Shown: positions 18,639 to 28,172 of the stretch, piece by piece | Position numbering within the stretch: position 1 is the stretch's first letter | Layout of the letters: every line of letters begins with the position of its first letter | Source of the DNA: Enterococcus sp. DIV1094 | Lineage (GTDB): Bacteria > Bacillota > Bacilli > Lactobacillales > Enterococcaceae | Reading direction: 5' to 3' | Length of the DNA stretch: 64,000 nt | Assembly: GCF_017316305.2 (NCBI RefSeq) | Contig: NZ_CP147250.1 | Coordinates: 3,037,001 to 3,101,000, forward strand | Program-made: the position numbers and the translations under genes | Notes under the pieces: model-generated | Told to the model about the DNA's origin: nothing | The model's database searches: none | Seen by the model: only the letters and a program-made list of their open reading frames with translations

Positions 18639-18643
18639 TTTTT

Positions 18644-19495
18644 CTATATCAACACGGTGATCATGCTTCCTCCGACGATCAAGGCTAATCCGATCAACGT
18701 GTATTTCAATTCTTTTTTACTTTTCTTTTCATGTAAAATGACCATACCACCTAGTGTAGAAATTACCACATTCATTTGTGTAATGATGTATGCAGTCGCC
18801 ACCCCATTGGCGTTTGCAGAAAATATATAAGCAAATGCGGCTAAACTAAAAATGACGCCGACGATCGTTGCTTTCCAACTCTTATCGTCTCCATACGCTT
18901 TAGGTTGTTTCAAGACGACGTAGATGGCTGCTGCTAAGAACACACCTAACATTTGTGGAAAGAAGATTGCTACCCCGTCTGCATCGACTAATTTAGGTAA
19001 TGCACTATATACCCAATAACCGATACTCGTAGAGGCAAGAATCGAAATGCCTTTCGTTATTCCACCTTGTTTGCTTCCTCCATCGGTGATTGCTGTCAAT
19101 GCCGAGCCAATCACTAGTAAGACGATCGCCGCACCTCCGATGATTTTCCCTGTTGTCCCTGACCATTCACCAAAAGCGAAAACACCGATCAAAGAGGTTC
19201 CAACAAGTTGCATCGCAGTCGAAATTGGCATTGTTTTTGAAACACCGATCAAATTGAATGTGGTGTACTGGCCGATTTGTCCAATGACCCAAAATGATCC
19301 CGATAAAAGACTGATCAAAAACGTGGAAATTGAAATACCACCTGGTGACATCACCAATTGAACAATCAGGCCAACTAACAATGCCCCTATCCCTGTACCT
19401 AATATTTCATTTGTGGGACGCCCACCAATTTTTTTCAAAACAAGCGGTTGGATTCCCCAACCAATCGCTGGTATTAATGCAATCAAGATTCCCAT
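18644..19495 (-). CDS. glcU: Glucose uptake protein GlcU (GRP transporter family)
   Basis: A 283-residue integral membrane protein with ten hydrophobic segments, of the GRP (glucose/ribose porter, drug/metabolite transporter) family. Characteristic stretches are IPAIGWGIQPLVLKKIGGRP near the N-terminus, GQIGQYTTFNLIGVSKTMPIST (about 71-92) and IITQMNVVISTLGGM near 236. It imports glucose by proton symport, independent of the PTS. It begins 10 bp after the glucose dehydrogenase gene, the same pairing as gdh and glcU in Bacillus and Staphylococcus, so the imported sugar is probably oxidised by its neighbour. Confidence 0.9.
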   Translation of the reverse strand: MGILIALIPAIGWGIQPLVLKKIGGRPTNEILGTGIGALLVGLIVQLVMSPGGISISTFLISLLSGSFWVIGQIGQYTTFNLIGVSKTMPISTAMQLVGTSLIGVFAFGEWSGTTGKIIGGAAIVLLVIGSALTAITDGGSKQGGITKGISILASTSIGYWVYSALPKLVDADGVAIFFPQMLGVFLAAAIYVVLKQPKAYGDDKSWKATIVGVIFSLAAFAYIFSANANGVATAYIITQMNVVISTLGGMVILHEKKSKKELKYTLIGLALIVGGSMITVLI

Positions 19496-19505
19496 TGATC
19501 AATCC

Positions 19506-20461
<956 letters not shown>

Positions 20462-20483
20462 CCATTTCAAAAACTTGATTCAA

Positions 20484-21428
20484 TTACTTCGTCTGTTCAA
20501 AAAATTCAGCAGTTATTTGCTCATCTGCTCGCAATTGTTCGATCAAAGCTTCTGCGCCATCAAACTTCACTTGATCGCGAATAAATTCATGCCAGCGAAT
20601 ATAGACATGCTCGCCATAGATATCTTGGTCAAAATCTAAGATATACAATTCGACTGTCAATTCACGGCCATCACCGAATGTGTCGTTATGTCCGATTGAT
20701 CCCATCGCTGGGTACCAAGTGTCACCAACCTTGATTTCACAAACATAGACACCTACTTTTGGTAAATGAACGGTACTTTTGACTTTGACATTGGCTGTTG
20801 GAAATCCTAGTAATCGACCACGGGCATCCCCATGAATAACTACCCCATCGATTTCATAATGATAGCCTAATAAGCTAGCAACAGTTGCAACATCTCCGGC
20901 GTCTAACTCTTCACGGATACGTGACGAGCTGATTTTTTCTCCTTCTTGCTGCTCTTTTGGTACAGTAACGACTTCAAAGCGACCTTTCGCATAACCAGGA
21001 AGATGAGGAACATCCGCAATCTCTTTCGGTCCGTAGGTATAATCAAAGCCAGAAACAGCATACTTGGCGTTTAGTCCTACGATGTACTGATCCACAAAAT
21101 CTTGAGGAGCCAGATGAGCAAACGCAGAAGTAAATTCAATTTCGTAAAGATAATCGATACCAAGTTCTGCCATCTTTGCTTCTTTTTGTTCCAAGGTAGT
21201 CAAGTATTTAACGTCGCTTGGATTGATTTTTTTAAAGACGATTGACGGATGTTGATTGAATGTCATCAATGCCAATTTCAGACCCTCTTTTTGGGCAATC
21301 GTCCGACCTATTTCAATGACTTTCTGATGTCCTAAATGAACACCGTCAAAAAAACCTAAGATCAATACGACGTCTTCTTTCGGAATTTGAGTAGCTTGGT
21401 AAGGGTGTCTGATTTTGATGATTTCCAT
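20484..21428 (-). CDS. ribF: Bifunctional riboflavin kinase/FAD synthetase
   Basis: The 314-residue enzyme phosphorylates riboflavin to FMN and adenylates it to FAD. The N-terminal adenylyltransferase has GFFDGVHLGHQKV (about 26-38) and SSSRIREEL; the C-terminal flavokinase has HGDARGRLLGFPTANV (about 195-210). I take the ATG at 21426-21428 (MEIIKIRHPYQ, the family start) with GAGG 12 nt upstream. An in-frame ATG at 21446 would overlap truB and cannot be excluded. It follows truB directly, the usual truB-ribF pair. Confidence 0.94.
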   Translation of the reverse strand: MEIIKIRHPYQATQIPKEDVVLILGFFDGVHLGHQKVIEIGRTIAQKEGLKLALMTFNQHPSIVFKKINPSDVKYLTTLEQKEAKMAELGIDYLYEIEFTSAFAHLAPQDFVDQYIVGLNAKYAVSGFDYTYGPKEIADVPHLPGYAKGRFEVVTVPKEQQEGEKISSSRIREELDAGDVATVASLLGYHYEIDGVVIHGDARGRLLGFPTANVKVKSTVHLPKVGVYVCEIKVGDTWYPAMGSIGHNDTFGDGRELTVELYILDFDQDIYGEHVYIRWHEFIRDQVKFDGAEALIEQLRADEQITAEFFEQTK

Positions 21429-21435
21429 TTTTACA

Positions 21436-22359
21436 TTAAACCTCATTTCTTAAAACTTTGCTTGGTTTCAACTTATTTTTTTCTTTTGGATTTGGTTGAT
21501 AGATACTCACTACTTTTCCTTGATAAAAAAGCGCGATTTCTTCTGATGGCATCTCTGGCAGACCAAATACTTGGTAATCTAGGCGCATTCCATTTTTAAC
21601 TTTTTGCCATACTGCCTCATTGATCTCAACCTGTTTGAATTTCGCCACGCCTGTTTCGATTGGCAGAAGATACTCTTCGATCGTTCCTGCTTCCATATAA
21701 GCGGCTACTTGAGCGAGCGTGATTGCTTGTGATTGATCCATCCCCGCACTTGCTGTTCTCGTCAAATCGGACATATGAGCAGGATAGCCTAATTTACTTC
21801 CTGTATCAACAGCTAACGTCCGGACATAAGTACCCTTGCCGCATTCTACTTTAAAGCGCCAAGAAATTGTACCTGTTTCCTTTGACCATACAAGCTCACT
21901 GGTTCGTTCAAACCGATAGATGTGTGCTGTTCGAACAGGGCGTTCCACTGTTTCGTTATTTCGTGCATATTCGTATAAACGGCGACCGTTGACTTTCACG
22001 GCAGAGTACATTGGCGGAATCTGTGTGATCTCACCGACAAAAGAAGCCATCGCTTCATCGATTTGGGCCTCTGTCAACGCTTCGACTACTGCTTGCTGTT
22101 CGACGATCTCTCCAGATTTATCTTCGGTGGTCGTACTATATCCAAGGGTGATCTCTCCTTGGTAGGTCTTCCCCGAATCCGTCAAGTATTCAATAACTTT
22201 AGTGGCTTTACCAATACAAATTGGAAGAACACCATCCACATCAGGGTCTAATGTTCCCCCATGTCCGATTTTTTTTGTATGTAAAATTTTTCGTAATTTG
22301 AATACACAATCGTGGCTAGTCATGCCTCGTTCTTTCCATAAAGGTAATAAGCCTTCCAT
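21436..22359 (-). CDS. truB: tRNA pseudouridine(55) synthase TruB
   Basis: TruB makes the T-loop pseudouridine 55 of tRNAs. The 307-residue product has the motif KIGHGGTLDPDVDGVLPICIG (about 30-50) with the catalytic Asp in GTLDP, then YxGEITLG and the C-terminal PUA-like region. GGAGA lies 7 nt before the ATG. Its 3' end abuts ribF. The upstream gap to rbfA (512 bp) carries a strong terminator, so truB-ribF has its own promoter in that gap. Confidence 0.96.
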   Translation of the reverse strand: MEGLLPLWKERGMTSHDCVFKLRKILHTKKIGHGGTLDPDVDGVLPICIGKATKVIEYLTDSGKTYQGEITLGYSTTTEDKSGEIVEQQAVVEALTEAQIDEAMASFVGEITQIPPMYSAVKVNGRRLYEYARNNETVERPVRTAHIYRFERTSELVWSKETGTISWRFKVECGKGTYVRTLAVDTGSKLGYPAHMSDLTRTASAGMDQSQAITLAQVAAYMEAGTIEEYLLPIETGVAKFKQVEINEAVWQKVKNGMRLDYQVFGLPEMPSEEIALFYQGKVVSIYQPNPKEKNKLKPSKVLRNEV

Positions 22360-22534
22360 TATCTGGTCTCCATTCTTTTAAGTATTAACTGAATTATTAT
22401 AACACAAAGTAGTATAAACTGACGTGTTTGATCGATTAATGTACGATTATTTTGTTTTAGAAACATAAACGTAACAAAAGTTCACACTGTTGTAAATAGA
22501 AAGATGGTATTCTTTTGTAAAGGAGGGAGCACCT

Positions 22535-22597
22535 ATGGAAAATCTTTTCTTTGCACCTTTTGATTGGTTATACGGGTGGTTAGCTGGTAAAAAGTAG
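22535..22597 (+). CDS. Candidate 20-residue peptide ORF between truB and rbfA
   Basis: AAAGGAGGG is placed 7-8 nt before an ATG, followed by 20 codons and a TAG. The product is MENLFFAPFDWLYGWLAGKK: an aromatic, amphipathic segment with a Lys-Lys end. The ribosome site is among the best in the window, which argues for translation although the ORF is tiny. It is on the opposite strand to its neighbours. No family recognised; it could be a membrane-active or signalling peptide. The AT-rich 100 bp upstream contains no clear consensus promoter. Confidence 0.5.
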   Translation: MENLFFAPFDWLYGWLAGKK

Positions 22598-22696
22598 GCT
22601 AACTTTCTGGTCGATCAATCTCTGATCAATGCTTTTAAATCGATGAAAGCTGTTTTCCCCAAAAACGGACAAAGCGGCAAAGTTCATCTACTAGCG

Positions 22697-22751
22697 ATAC
22701 AGCGAAAAAATTCGAAAATGATTCTTATTATTTTGGATTTTTCCGCTGTAT
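22697..22751. repeat. Long imperfect palindrome downstream of the 20-residue ORF
   Basis: Arms of about 22 bp (22697-22719 with 22730-22751) pair ATACAGCG with CGCTGTAT and AAAAAT with ATTTTT, with small bulges. It may be the terminator or structured tail of the short plus-strand transcript, or a mobile palindrome; it lacks the end motifs of the 114-bp family. Confidence 0.5.
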
Positions 22752-22798
22752 TTCGTGTTTGTTTCTTTGATGATGGACTGACATCAATAATATATAAA

Positions 22799-22837
22799 AA
22801 GAGAGGACGGATACAGTGATCGTATCCGTCCTCTCTT
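22799..22837. terminator. Strong bidirectional terminator after rbfA
   Basis: A perfect 16-bp stem (22799-22814 with 22822-22837) has a 7-nt loop and a T tail on the minus strand. It closes the rimP-nusA-infB-rbfA operon. Confidence 0.93.
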
Positions 22838-22871
22838 GACTTACGAGACGAAAAAAGTGTTCGTTCGCTTC

Positions 22872-23219
22872 TTAATCTTTATTTAAATTACGCAATAATT
22901 CATCGATGTGATTACCATAAACAACAGATTCATCTAATTCAAACGTCAATTCAGGTGTTTTGTAAATGCTCATGTTATGTCCTAATTCCCGACGAATCAG
23001 ACCACTTGCTTTATTCAACCCTTCTTGCGCTTTTTTCTTATCTGAAGCTAAGTCAGATAAAAGACTATAATAGATCGTCGCCTGCTGTAGATCACCTGTG
23101 ACATGTACATCTGTGATCGTTACATTCTCCACGCGTGGATCACGTACTTTTTTGCGTAAGATATCATTCACTTCTTTTAAAATTTCTTGACCGACTCTGC
23201 GGTCACGATAGTTAGCCAT
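22872..23219 (-). CDS. rbfA: 30S ribosome-binding factor RbfA
   Basis: RbfA assists 16S rRNA maturation and cold adaptation by binding the 30S subunit. The 115-residue protein has the KH-like fold with [14 protein letters not shown] at the N-terminus and the [16 protein letters not shown] strand region. GGAGG lies 11 nt before the ATG. It is the last gene of the rimP-nusA-rnpM-ylxQ-infB-rbfA operon, 24 bp after infB, and is closed by a strong terminator. Confidence 0.96.
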   Translation of the reverse strand: MANYRDRRVGQEILKEVNDILRKKVRDPRVENVTITDVHVTGDLQQATIYYSLLSDLASDKKKAQEGLNKASGLIRRELGHNMSIYKTPELTFELDESVVYGNHIDELLRNLNKD

Positions 23220-23243
23220 AATGAGCGGCCTCCTTTTTTTAAA

Positions 23244-25646
23244 TTAGTCTACTTTGACTTCTTCCATGATAAAGCCTTCGATAACATCGTCCACTTTAAG
23301 ATCATTGAATTTCTCGATCATTGCACCACATTCAAAGCCCATTTTGACTTCTTTCACATCATCTTTGAAACGTTTCAAGCTTGCTAGTTGTCCTTCGTAA
23401 ATAACGATACCATCACGAATCACACGCACACCGCTATCACGACGAATGTAACCATCTGTTACAAAGGCTCCCGCAATCGTTCCAACTTTTGATACTTTGA
23501 ACGTTTCACGGACAGTCATTTGACCAGTGATTTTTTCTTCGAATTCAGGATCAAGCATCCCTTTCATCGCTGTTTCGATTTCTTCGATTGCTTTATAAAT
23601 GATGCGGTGTAGACGGATATCTACTTCTTCCGTATCTGCTTGGATCTTCGCTTGAGGTGTTGGACGAACATTGAAACCAATGATGATCGCATTACTTGCC
23701 GCAGCAAGCGTTACATCACTTTCATTGATTGCTCCAACAGCAGAATGGACGATTTTGACACGTACGCCTTCTACATCGATTTTCTTCAATGAAGCAGCTA
23801 ATGCTTCAGCAGAACCTTGTACGTCCGCTTTAATAATGACGTTGACTTCTTTCAGTTCGCCTTCTTTCAAGCTTTCGAATAGGTTGTCTAATGTCACACG
23901 GCTAGTTGCTGCACGTTGCTCTAACATCGCACGTTTGCCACGTTCTTCACCCGCTGCACGAGCTGTTTTCTCATCTTCAAAGACAACGAAACGATCGCCT
24001 GCTTGAGGTACATCATTCAAACCTGTGATCTCAACCGGTGTTGCTGGTCCAGCTGTTTTTTCACGGCGTCCTAAATCGTTGACCATCACACGTACACGAC
24101 CGTAAGTGTTTCCGACAACGATTGGGTCACCGACGTTCAATGAACCTTGTTGAACAAGTAAAGTTGTCACAGGGCCTTTTCCTTTGTCTAATCGTGCTTC
24201 GATCACTGTACCGATCGCGCGTTGCGTTGGATCAGCTTTCAAGTCTTCCACTTCAGCAACTAGAAGGATCATTTCTAATAGTTCTTCGATATTTTGACCG
24301 AATTTCGCTGAGATCTCGACAAAGATCGTTTCGCCACCCCATGATTCAGGAATCAATTCATATTCACTTAATTCTTGCATCACGTGTTGCGGATTTGCTC
24401 CTGGTTTATCGATTTTGTTGACTGCTACGATGATTGGCACGCCGGCTGCTTTGGCGTGATTGATCGCCTCTACTGTTTGTGGCATTACACCGTCATCTGC
24501 TGCTACAACTAAGATCGTGATATCTGTGATACTTGCACCACGCGCACGCATACTTGTAAAGGCCGCGTGTCCTGGTGTATCTAAGAATGTGATCGGTTTG
24601 CCGTCGATATCGATTTGGTAAGCACCGATATGCTGCGTGATACCGCCTGCTTCTCCGCTTGTTACACGAGAATGACGTAACGTATCTAGTAAAGTTGTTT
24701 TCCCATGGTCAACGTGTCCCATGATCGTTACAACTGGCGGACGTGAAACTAATTTGTCTGGATCTACTTCGTCCGCTTCAAAGAATTTGTCGATATCCGC
24801 GATATCTACTTGGACTTTTTCTTGTGGTTCCATTCCGTAATCTGTTGCTAATAACTCGATCGTGTCTTTATCTAATGCTTGGTTTTGGTTGACCATTACA
24901 CCTAACATAAATAATTTTTTGATGATCTCCGCTGGTTCACGGTGGATTTTCTTCGCGATATCTGCCACGTTCATGCCTTCTGTATATTCTAATACTTCAG
25001 GTAATTCACGGAATTTACGTGGTGGGACTGCTGGCTTGTTCGATGTTTGCTGTTTGCCTTTTTTCCCTTTTTTATTGAAACGATTGCGGTTATTATTGTT
25101 GAATTTTCCGCGATTGTTATTATTGTTTCTATTTTGTCCGCCGCCTTGGTTGTTTCCTTGACGGTTTTGGTTACTTCCCTGATTGTTACCTTGGGTAGTA
25201 CCTTGGCGGTTTTGAGTGCTGCCTTGGTTGTTTCCTCGGCGATTTTGGTTGTTGCTTTGAGTATTCCCTTGACGGTTTTGAGTGTTTCCACCTGTCTGGT
25301 TACTCTTCTGATTTGTTGATTGGTTTTTTCCTTGATTCACTTGACCGCTCCCTTGACCGCGATCTTGATAGTTGCGGTTACTTTTATTTTTTTGTTGGTT
25401 CGATGGTTCGTTTGTTTTCTTTTGGTTACTTGGCTGCTGTCCGGCTGGTTTTTGGTTTGCTTTTTGTACTGGTTGCTTTTTCTGCTGTGGTTGGTTGAAC
25501 GCTTGTTGCAGTTTCTTTTCGTCTTGTGTGCTGATCGCACCCATGTGATTTTTCACATCGATTCCAAGTTTCTGCGCTTTATCAACGACCTCTTTACTAG
25601 ACTTATTCCATTCTTTCGCTAGTTCATAAATTCGTTTATTGCCCAT
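23244..25646 (-). CDS. infB: Translation initiation factor IF-2
   Basis: IF-2 is the GTPase that brings formylmethionyl-tRNA to the ribosome. The 800-residue protein has an N-terminal IF2_N segment (1-50), an Asn/Gln/Arg/Gly-rich disordered linker (about 50-200) with repeated QNRQGN units, a second IF2_N segment (220-275), then the G domain: GHVDHGKTT (310-318), DTPGHAAF and NKID. Domains III-IV end at EEVKVD. AAGGTGA precedes the ATG. The length matches enterococcal IF-2. The linker is encoded by imperfect DNA repeats that could change in number. Confidence 0.97.
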   Translation of the reverse strand: MGNKRIYELAKEWNKSSKEVVDKAQKLGIDVKNHMGAISTQDEKKLQQAFNQPQQKKQPVQKANQKPAGQQPSNQKKTNEPSNQQKNKSNRNYQDRGQGSGQVNQGKNQSTNQKSNQTGGNTQNRQGNTQSNNQNRRGNNQGSTQNRQGTTQGNNQGSNQNRQGNNQGGGQNRNNNNNRGKFNNNNRNRFNKKGKKGKQQTSNKPAVPPRKFRELPEVLEYTEGMNVADIAKKIHREPAEIIKKLFMLGVMVNQNQALDKDTIELLATDYGMEPQEKVQVDIADIDKFFEADEVDPDKLVSRPPVVTIMGHVDHGKTTLLDTLRHSRVTSGEAGGITQHIGAYQIDIDGKPITFLDTPGHAAFTSMRARGASITDITILVVAADDGVMPQTVEAINHAKAAGVPIIVAVNKIDKPGANPQHVMQELSEYELIPESWGGETIFVEISAKFGQNIEELLEMILLVAEVEDLKADPTQRAIGTVIEARLDKGKGPVTTLLVQQGSLNVGDPIVVGNTYGRVRVMVNDLGRREKTAGPATPVEITGLNDVPQAGDRFVVFEDEKTARAAGEERGKRAMLEQRAATSRVTLDNLFESLKEGELKEVNVIIKADVQGSAEALAASLKKIDVEGVRVKIVHSAVGAINESDVTLAAASNAIIIGFNVRPTPQAKIQADTEEVDIRLHRIIYKAIEEIETAMKGMLDPEFEEKITGQMTVRETFKVSKVGTIAGAFVTDGYIRRDSGVRVIRDGIVIYEGQLASLKRFKDDVKEVKMGFECGAMIEKFNDLKVDDVIEGFIMEEVKVD

Positions 25647-25658
25647 GCAATCACCTTC

Positions 25659-25970
25659 CTAACCTTCAATTAGCTCCTTGACCCTTTTTGCAAAGCCGGC
25701 GTCAGTGATCCCTATCACTTTGCGAGGCTTGCCGATCATCTGAGTGATTTCTTCCTCAGAAAACAGCTCAAAGCAAGGAACTTCGTAATACGAACTCTTA
25801 TCTTTGATTTTCTTTCTGGTATTCTCACTGGCATCACTTGCGACGAAAACGATCTTCGCTTTTTGGCGGCGGATCTCTCCAATCGTCAATTCTTCACCTG
25901 TGATCATTTTCCCTGCACGCATCGCTAATCCAATAAGATTCATGGCTTTTTGCCGATTGACTTGACTCAT
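25659..25970 (-). CDS. ylxQ: YlxQ, L7Ae-like RNA-binding ribosomal protein
   Basis: A 103-residue L7Ae/L30e-fold protein (LIGLAMRAGKMITGEELT at the N-terminus, VFVASDASENTRKKI in the middle). The family binds kink-turn RNA, but its exact role in Firmicutes is unsettled. It overlaps rnpM by 4 bp (ATGA) and precedes infB by 12 bp. This placement between nusA and infB is the conserved Firmicutes arrangement. Confidence 0.92.
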   Translation of the reverse strand: MSQVNRQKAMNLIGLAMRAGKMITGEELTIGEIRRQKAKIVFVASDASENTRKKIKDKSSYYEVPCFELFSEEEITQMIGKPRKVIGITDAGFAKRVKELIEG

Positions 25971-26260
25971 TCGCCAAATAGCTCTTTTCTGGCTTTTTGG
26001 TGTGTGACATAATCCAGCAGTTCTTGATAAAATTCATCTGTTAGCTTAGCTTCAAGTACACGATCCAAGAGATGTTTATCCCATGCTTGTTGTACTTCTT
26101 CCGGCTCAAGTGAGACATACGCTCCTCGTCCAGGCATTTTTCCAGTAGGATCGATCGATACCACGCCTTCTTTCGAGCGGGTGATACGGATCATCTCTTT
26201 TTTGGGTTTCATTTCACCTGAAACCACAGATTTGCGTAAAGGGATCTTCCTTTGTTTCAT
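25967..26260 (-). CDS. rnpM: RNase P modulator RnpM (YlxR)
   Basis: A 97-residue basic YlxR/DUF448 protein. Members bind RNA, and the Bacillus subtilis protein is reported to modulate RNase P. The signature is the N-terminal PLRKSVVSGEMKPKKEMIRI and GKMPGRGAYVS (about 41-51). Ser replaces the Cys often seen in the RKC segment. An AGGAGGC-like site precedes the ATG. It sits 23 bp after nusA and overlaps ylxQ by 4 bp. Confidence 0.92.
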   Translation of the reverse strand: MKQRKIPLRKSVVSGEMKPKKEMIRITRSKEGVVSIDPTGKMPGRGAYVSLEPEEVQQAWDKHLLDRVLEAKLTDEFYQELLDYVTHQKARKELFGE

Positions 26261-26283
26261 CTCTTTGCCTCCTTCACTGACAG

Positions 26284-27471
26284 TTAAATTTCTTCTTGAT
26301 CTGTTTCTTCGATCGTTTCATCATTGAATGCAATCGTTTGGTATTCATCATCTGTCAAATCTGATTGGATGATAGCTTCATCATGTTGCTCTTCGGCTTC
26401 CACAGACACGCTTTGTGCTTGCGTCTCATAAAATTCAGCCATATCTGATTCTGATTTGATGTCGATTTTATGGTTCGTCAATTTTGCTGCTAGACGTGCA
26501 TTTTGTCCACGTTTACCAATAGCTAGTGACAATTGGTAATCTGGTACTACGACTGTACAAGCTTTTGGATTTTGTTCGTCGAAAATGACATCAACGACTT
26601 GTGAAGGGTTCAATGCATTGGCAATGAATACCGCAGGATCTTCATCCCACTCAACGATATCCATGTTTTCGCCTTTCAACTCATTCACGATTGCTTGGAC
26701 ACGTTGCCCTTTAGGACCAACACAAGTACCGACAGCATCGATATTCGGATCAGTTGAACGAACAGCGACTTTTGAACGGTCACCCGCTTCTCTAGCTACG
26801 CTGACGATCTCAACAAGGCCATCATAAACTTCTGGCACTTCTTGTTCAAACAAGCGACGCAAAAGATCTGGATGACTACGGCTTACAAAGACTTGTGGGC
26901 CTTTTGAAGTATTCTCAACACGTGAGACGTATACTTTGATACGATCATGTGGTTGATAAAATTCATTTGGCATTTGGTCTTGTTTCGATAGTACCGCTTC
27001 GATTTTACCTAAATTGACGTAGATATAACGTTTGTCTTGACGTTCAACGATCCCTTGCATGATGTCTTTTTCATATGCACTGAATTCGTTATAGATGATC
27101 GTACGTTCCGCTTCACGCACACGTTGCAAGATCACTTGTTTCGCCGTTTGAGCAGCGATCCGACCAAAGTCTTTTGGTGTGACTTCAAAACGGATCTTAT
27201 CACCGATTTCATAAGCAGGATTGATCAATAAGGCATCTTTTAATGATACTTCTAATTGTGAATCCATCACTTCTTCAGTGACTTCTTTCACGGCATAGAC
27301 ATGGATCTTACCTTTTTTTTGTTCAAATTCTACTTCCACGTTTTGTGCTTGCCCATAATGGCGTTTGTATGCAGAAACTAACGCAGCTTCTAAAGCGTCG
27401 ATCACGATTTCTTTTGAGATTCCTTTTTCAGCCTCTAAAGCATCTAACGCGTTCAACATTTCTTTACTCAT
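26284..27471 (-). CDS. nusA: Transcription termination/antitermination factor NusA
   Basis: NusA binds RNA polymerase and nascent RNA and promotes pausing and intrinsic termination. The 395-residue product has the N-terminal polymerase-binding domain (1-125), an S1 domain (about 130-200) and two KH domains (GTCVGPKGQRVQAI near 250; AIGKRGQNARLAAKL near 320), with a short acidic tail, the Gram-positive form lacking the C-terminal acidic repeats of proteobacteria. GGAGAGG precedes the ATG. It follows rimP by 22 bp. The leader terminator at 28011-28035 could be its own target. Confidence 0.97.
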   Translation of the reverse strand: MSKEMLNALDALEAEKGISKEIVIDALEAALVSAYKRHYGQAQNVEVEFEQKKGKIHVYAVKEVTEEVMDSQLEVSLKDALLINPAYEIGDKIRFEVTPKDFGRIAAQTAKQVILQRVREAERTIIYNEFSAYEKDIMQGIVERQDKRYIYVNLGKIEAVLSKQDQMPNEFYQPHDRIKVYVSRVENTSKGPQVFVSRSHPDLLRRLFEQEVPEVYDGLVEIVSVAREAGDRSKVAVRSTDPNIDAVGTCVGPKGQRVQAIVNELKGENMDIVEWDEDPAVFIANALNPSQVVDVIFDEQNPKACTVVVPDYQLSLAIGKRGQNARLAAKLTNHKIDIKSESDMAEFYETQAQSVSVEAEEQHDEAIIQSDLTDDEYQTIAFNDETIEETDQEEI

Positions 27472-27493
27472 TTTTTCTGTTTCCTCTCCGTGA

Positions 27494-27967
27494 TTAAAAT
27501 TGGATTGCTAAGCGAGCTTTGGCAATATTCTTACGGTCAAAAACAATTTCTTTTTCCCGTGTCTTTATGCGTATCTTCAATGTAAGCTGTTCAGCATCAA
27601 ATGATTGGAGAAATCCTTCATATTGTTTTTCTCCGTCAACTGGTTGATATAAAGACACATGGATATACTCTCCTCGTGCTTTTTCATAATCTGCCTCTTT
27701 TTTCAAAGGGCGTTCTGCGCCTGGAGATGATACCTCTAGGAAATATGCTTGTGGTATCGGGTCTGGCTCTGTCGTATCAAGCTTTTCACTTAATTTTTCG
27801 CTGACAAATGCACATTCTTCAATGTCGATTCCGCCTTCTTTATCTATAAACACTCGTAAAAACCAGCTTTTTCCTTCTTTGACAAATTCTACTTCCACCA
27901 GCTCAAACTTTTGTTCATCTAAGATCGGTGTCACCATTTCTGTGACTGTTTCAACGACGCTACTCAA
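27494..27967 (-). CDS. rimP: Ribosome maturation factor RimP (TTG start)
   Basis: RimP helps 30S assembly. The 157-residue protein has the N-terminal domain with [25 protein letters not shown] and the [15 protein letters not shown] motif (about 79-93). The start is TTG (27965-27967), placed 8 nt after AAGGAGG, with no better ATG, so this is the true start. It is the first gene of the nusA operon, preceded by a leader with a terminator hairpin and a sigma-A promoter further up. Confidence 0.95.
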   Translation of the reverse strand: MSSVVETVTEMVTPILDEQKFELVEVEFVKEGKSWFLRVFIDKEGGIDIEECAFVSEKLSEKLDTTEPDPIPQAYFLEVSSPGAERPLKKEADYEKARGEYIHVSLYQPVDGEKQYEGFLQSFDAEQLTLKIRIKTREKEIVFDRKNIAKARLAIQF

Positions 27968-28010
27968 AGATTTCGCCTCCTTAAAATTAGATCCGTAATT
28001 CCATTAAAAA

Positions 28011-28035
28011 GAGTGAGCGAAAATTCCGCTCACTC
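28011..28035 (-). terminator. Terminator hairpin in the rimP-nusA leader (also downstream of polC)
   Basis: GAGTGAGCG (28011-28019) and CGCTCACTC (28027-28035) form a perfect 9-bp stem with a 7-nt loop and TTTTTAAT on the minus strand. It lies after polC but also after the promoter at 28061-28089, so it can act as an attenuator for the nusA operon. Confidence 0.85.
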
Positions 28036-28060
28036 ACAGTTAGTATCATTACCTTAAATA

Positions 28061-28089
28061 ACTATAACATAAATCGCTCTAAATGACAA
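28061..28089 (-). promoter_or_regulatory. Promoter of the rimP-nusA-infB operon
   Basis: Minus strand TTGTCA (28084-28089), 17-bp spacer, TATAGT (28061-28066). Transcription would start near 28054, upstream of the terminator hairpin. Confidence 0.7.
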
Positions 28090-28172
28090 GCCATATCATT
28101 ATAACCAACTTGCAACGAGCATTACTACTCTTTGCTTTCATTTTGATTCATTTTCATTTCTCGAATGGACTT

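Noticed and set aside
22610..22700. Another copy of the 114-bp repeat downstream of the 20-codon ORF
   Set aside because: A short core-like string (ATGAAAGCTGTTTTCC) is present, but the conserved ends and the outer stem are missing.
24989..25291. ORFs on both strands over the infB linker
   Set aside because: Repetitive Asn/Gln codons keep alternative frames open; only the infB frame continues into conserved domains.
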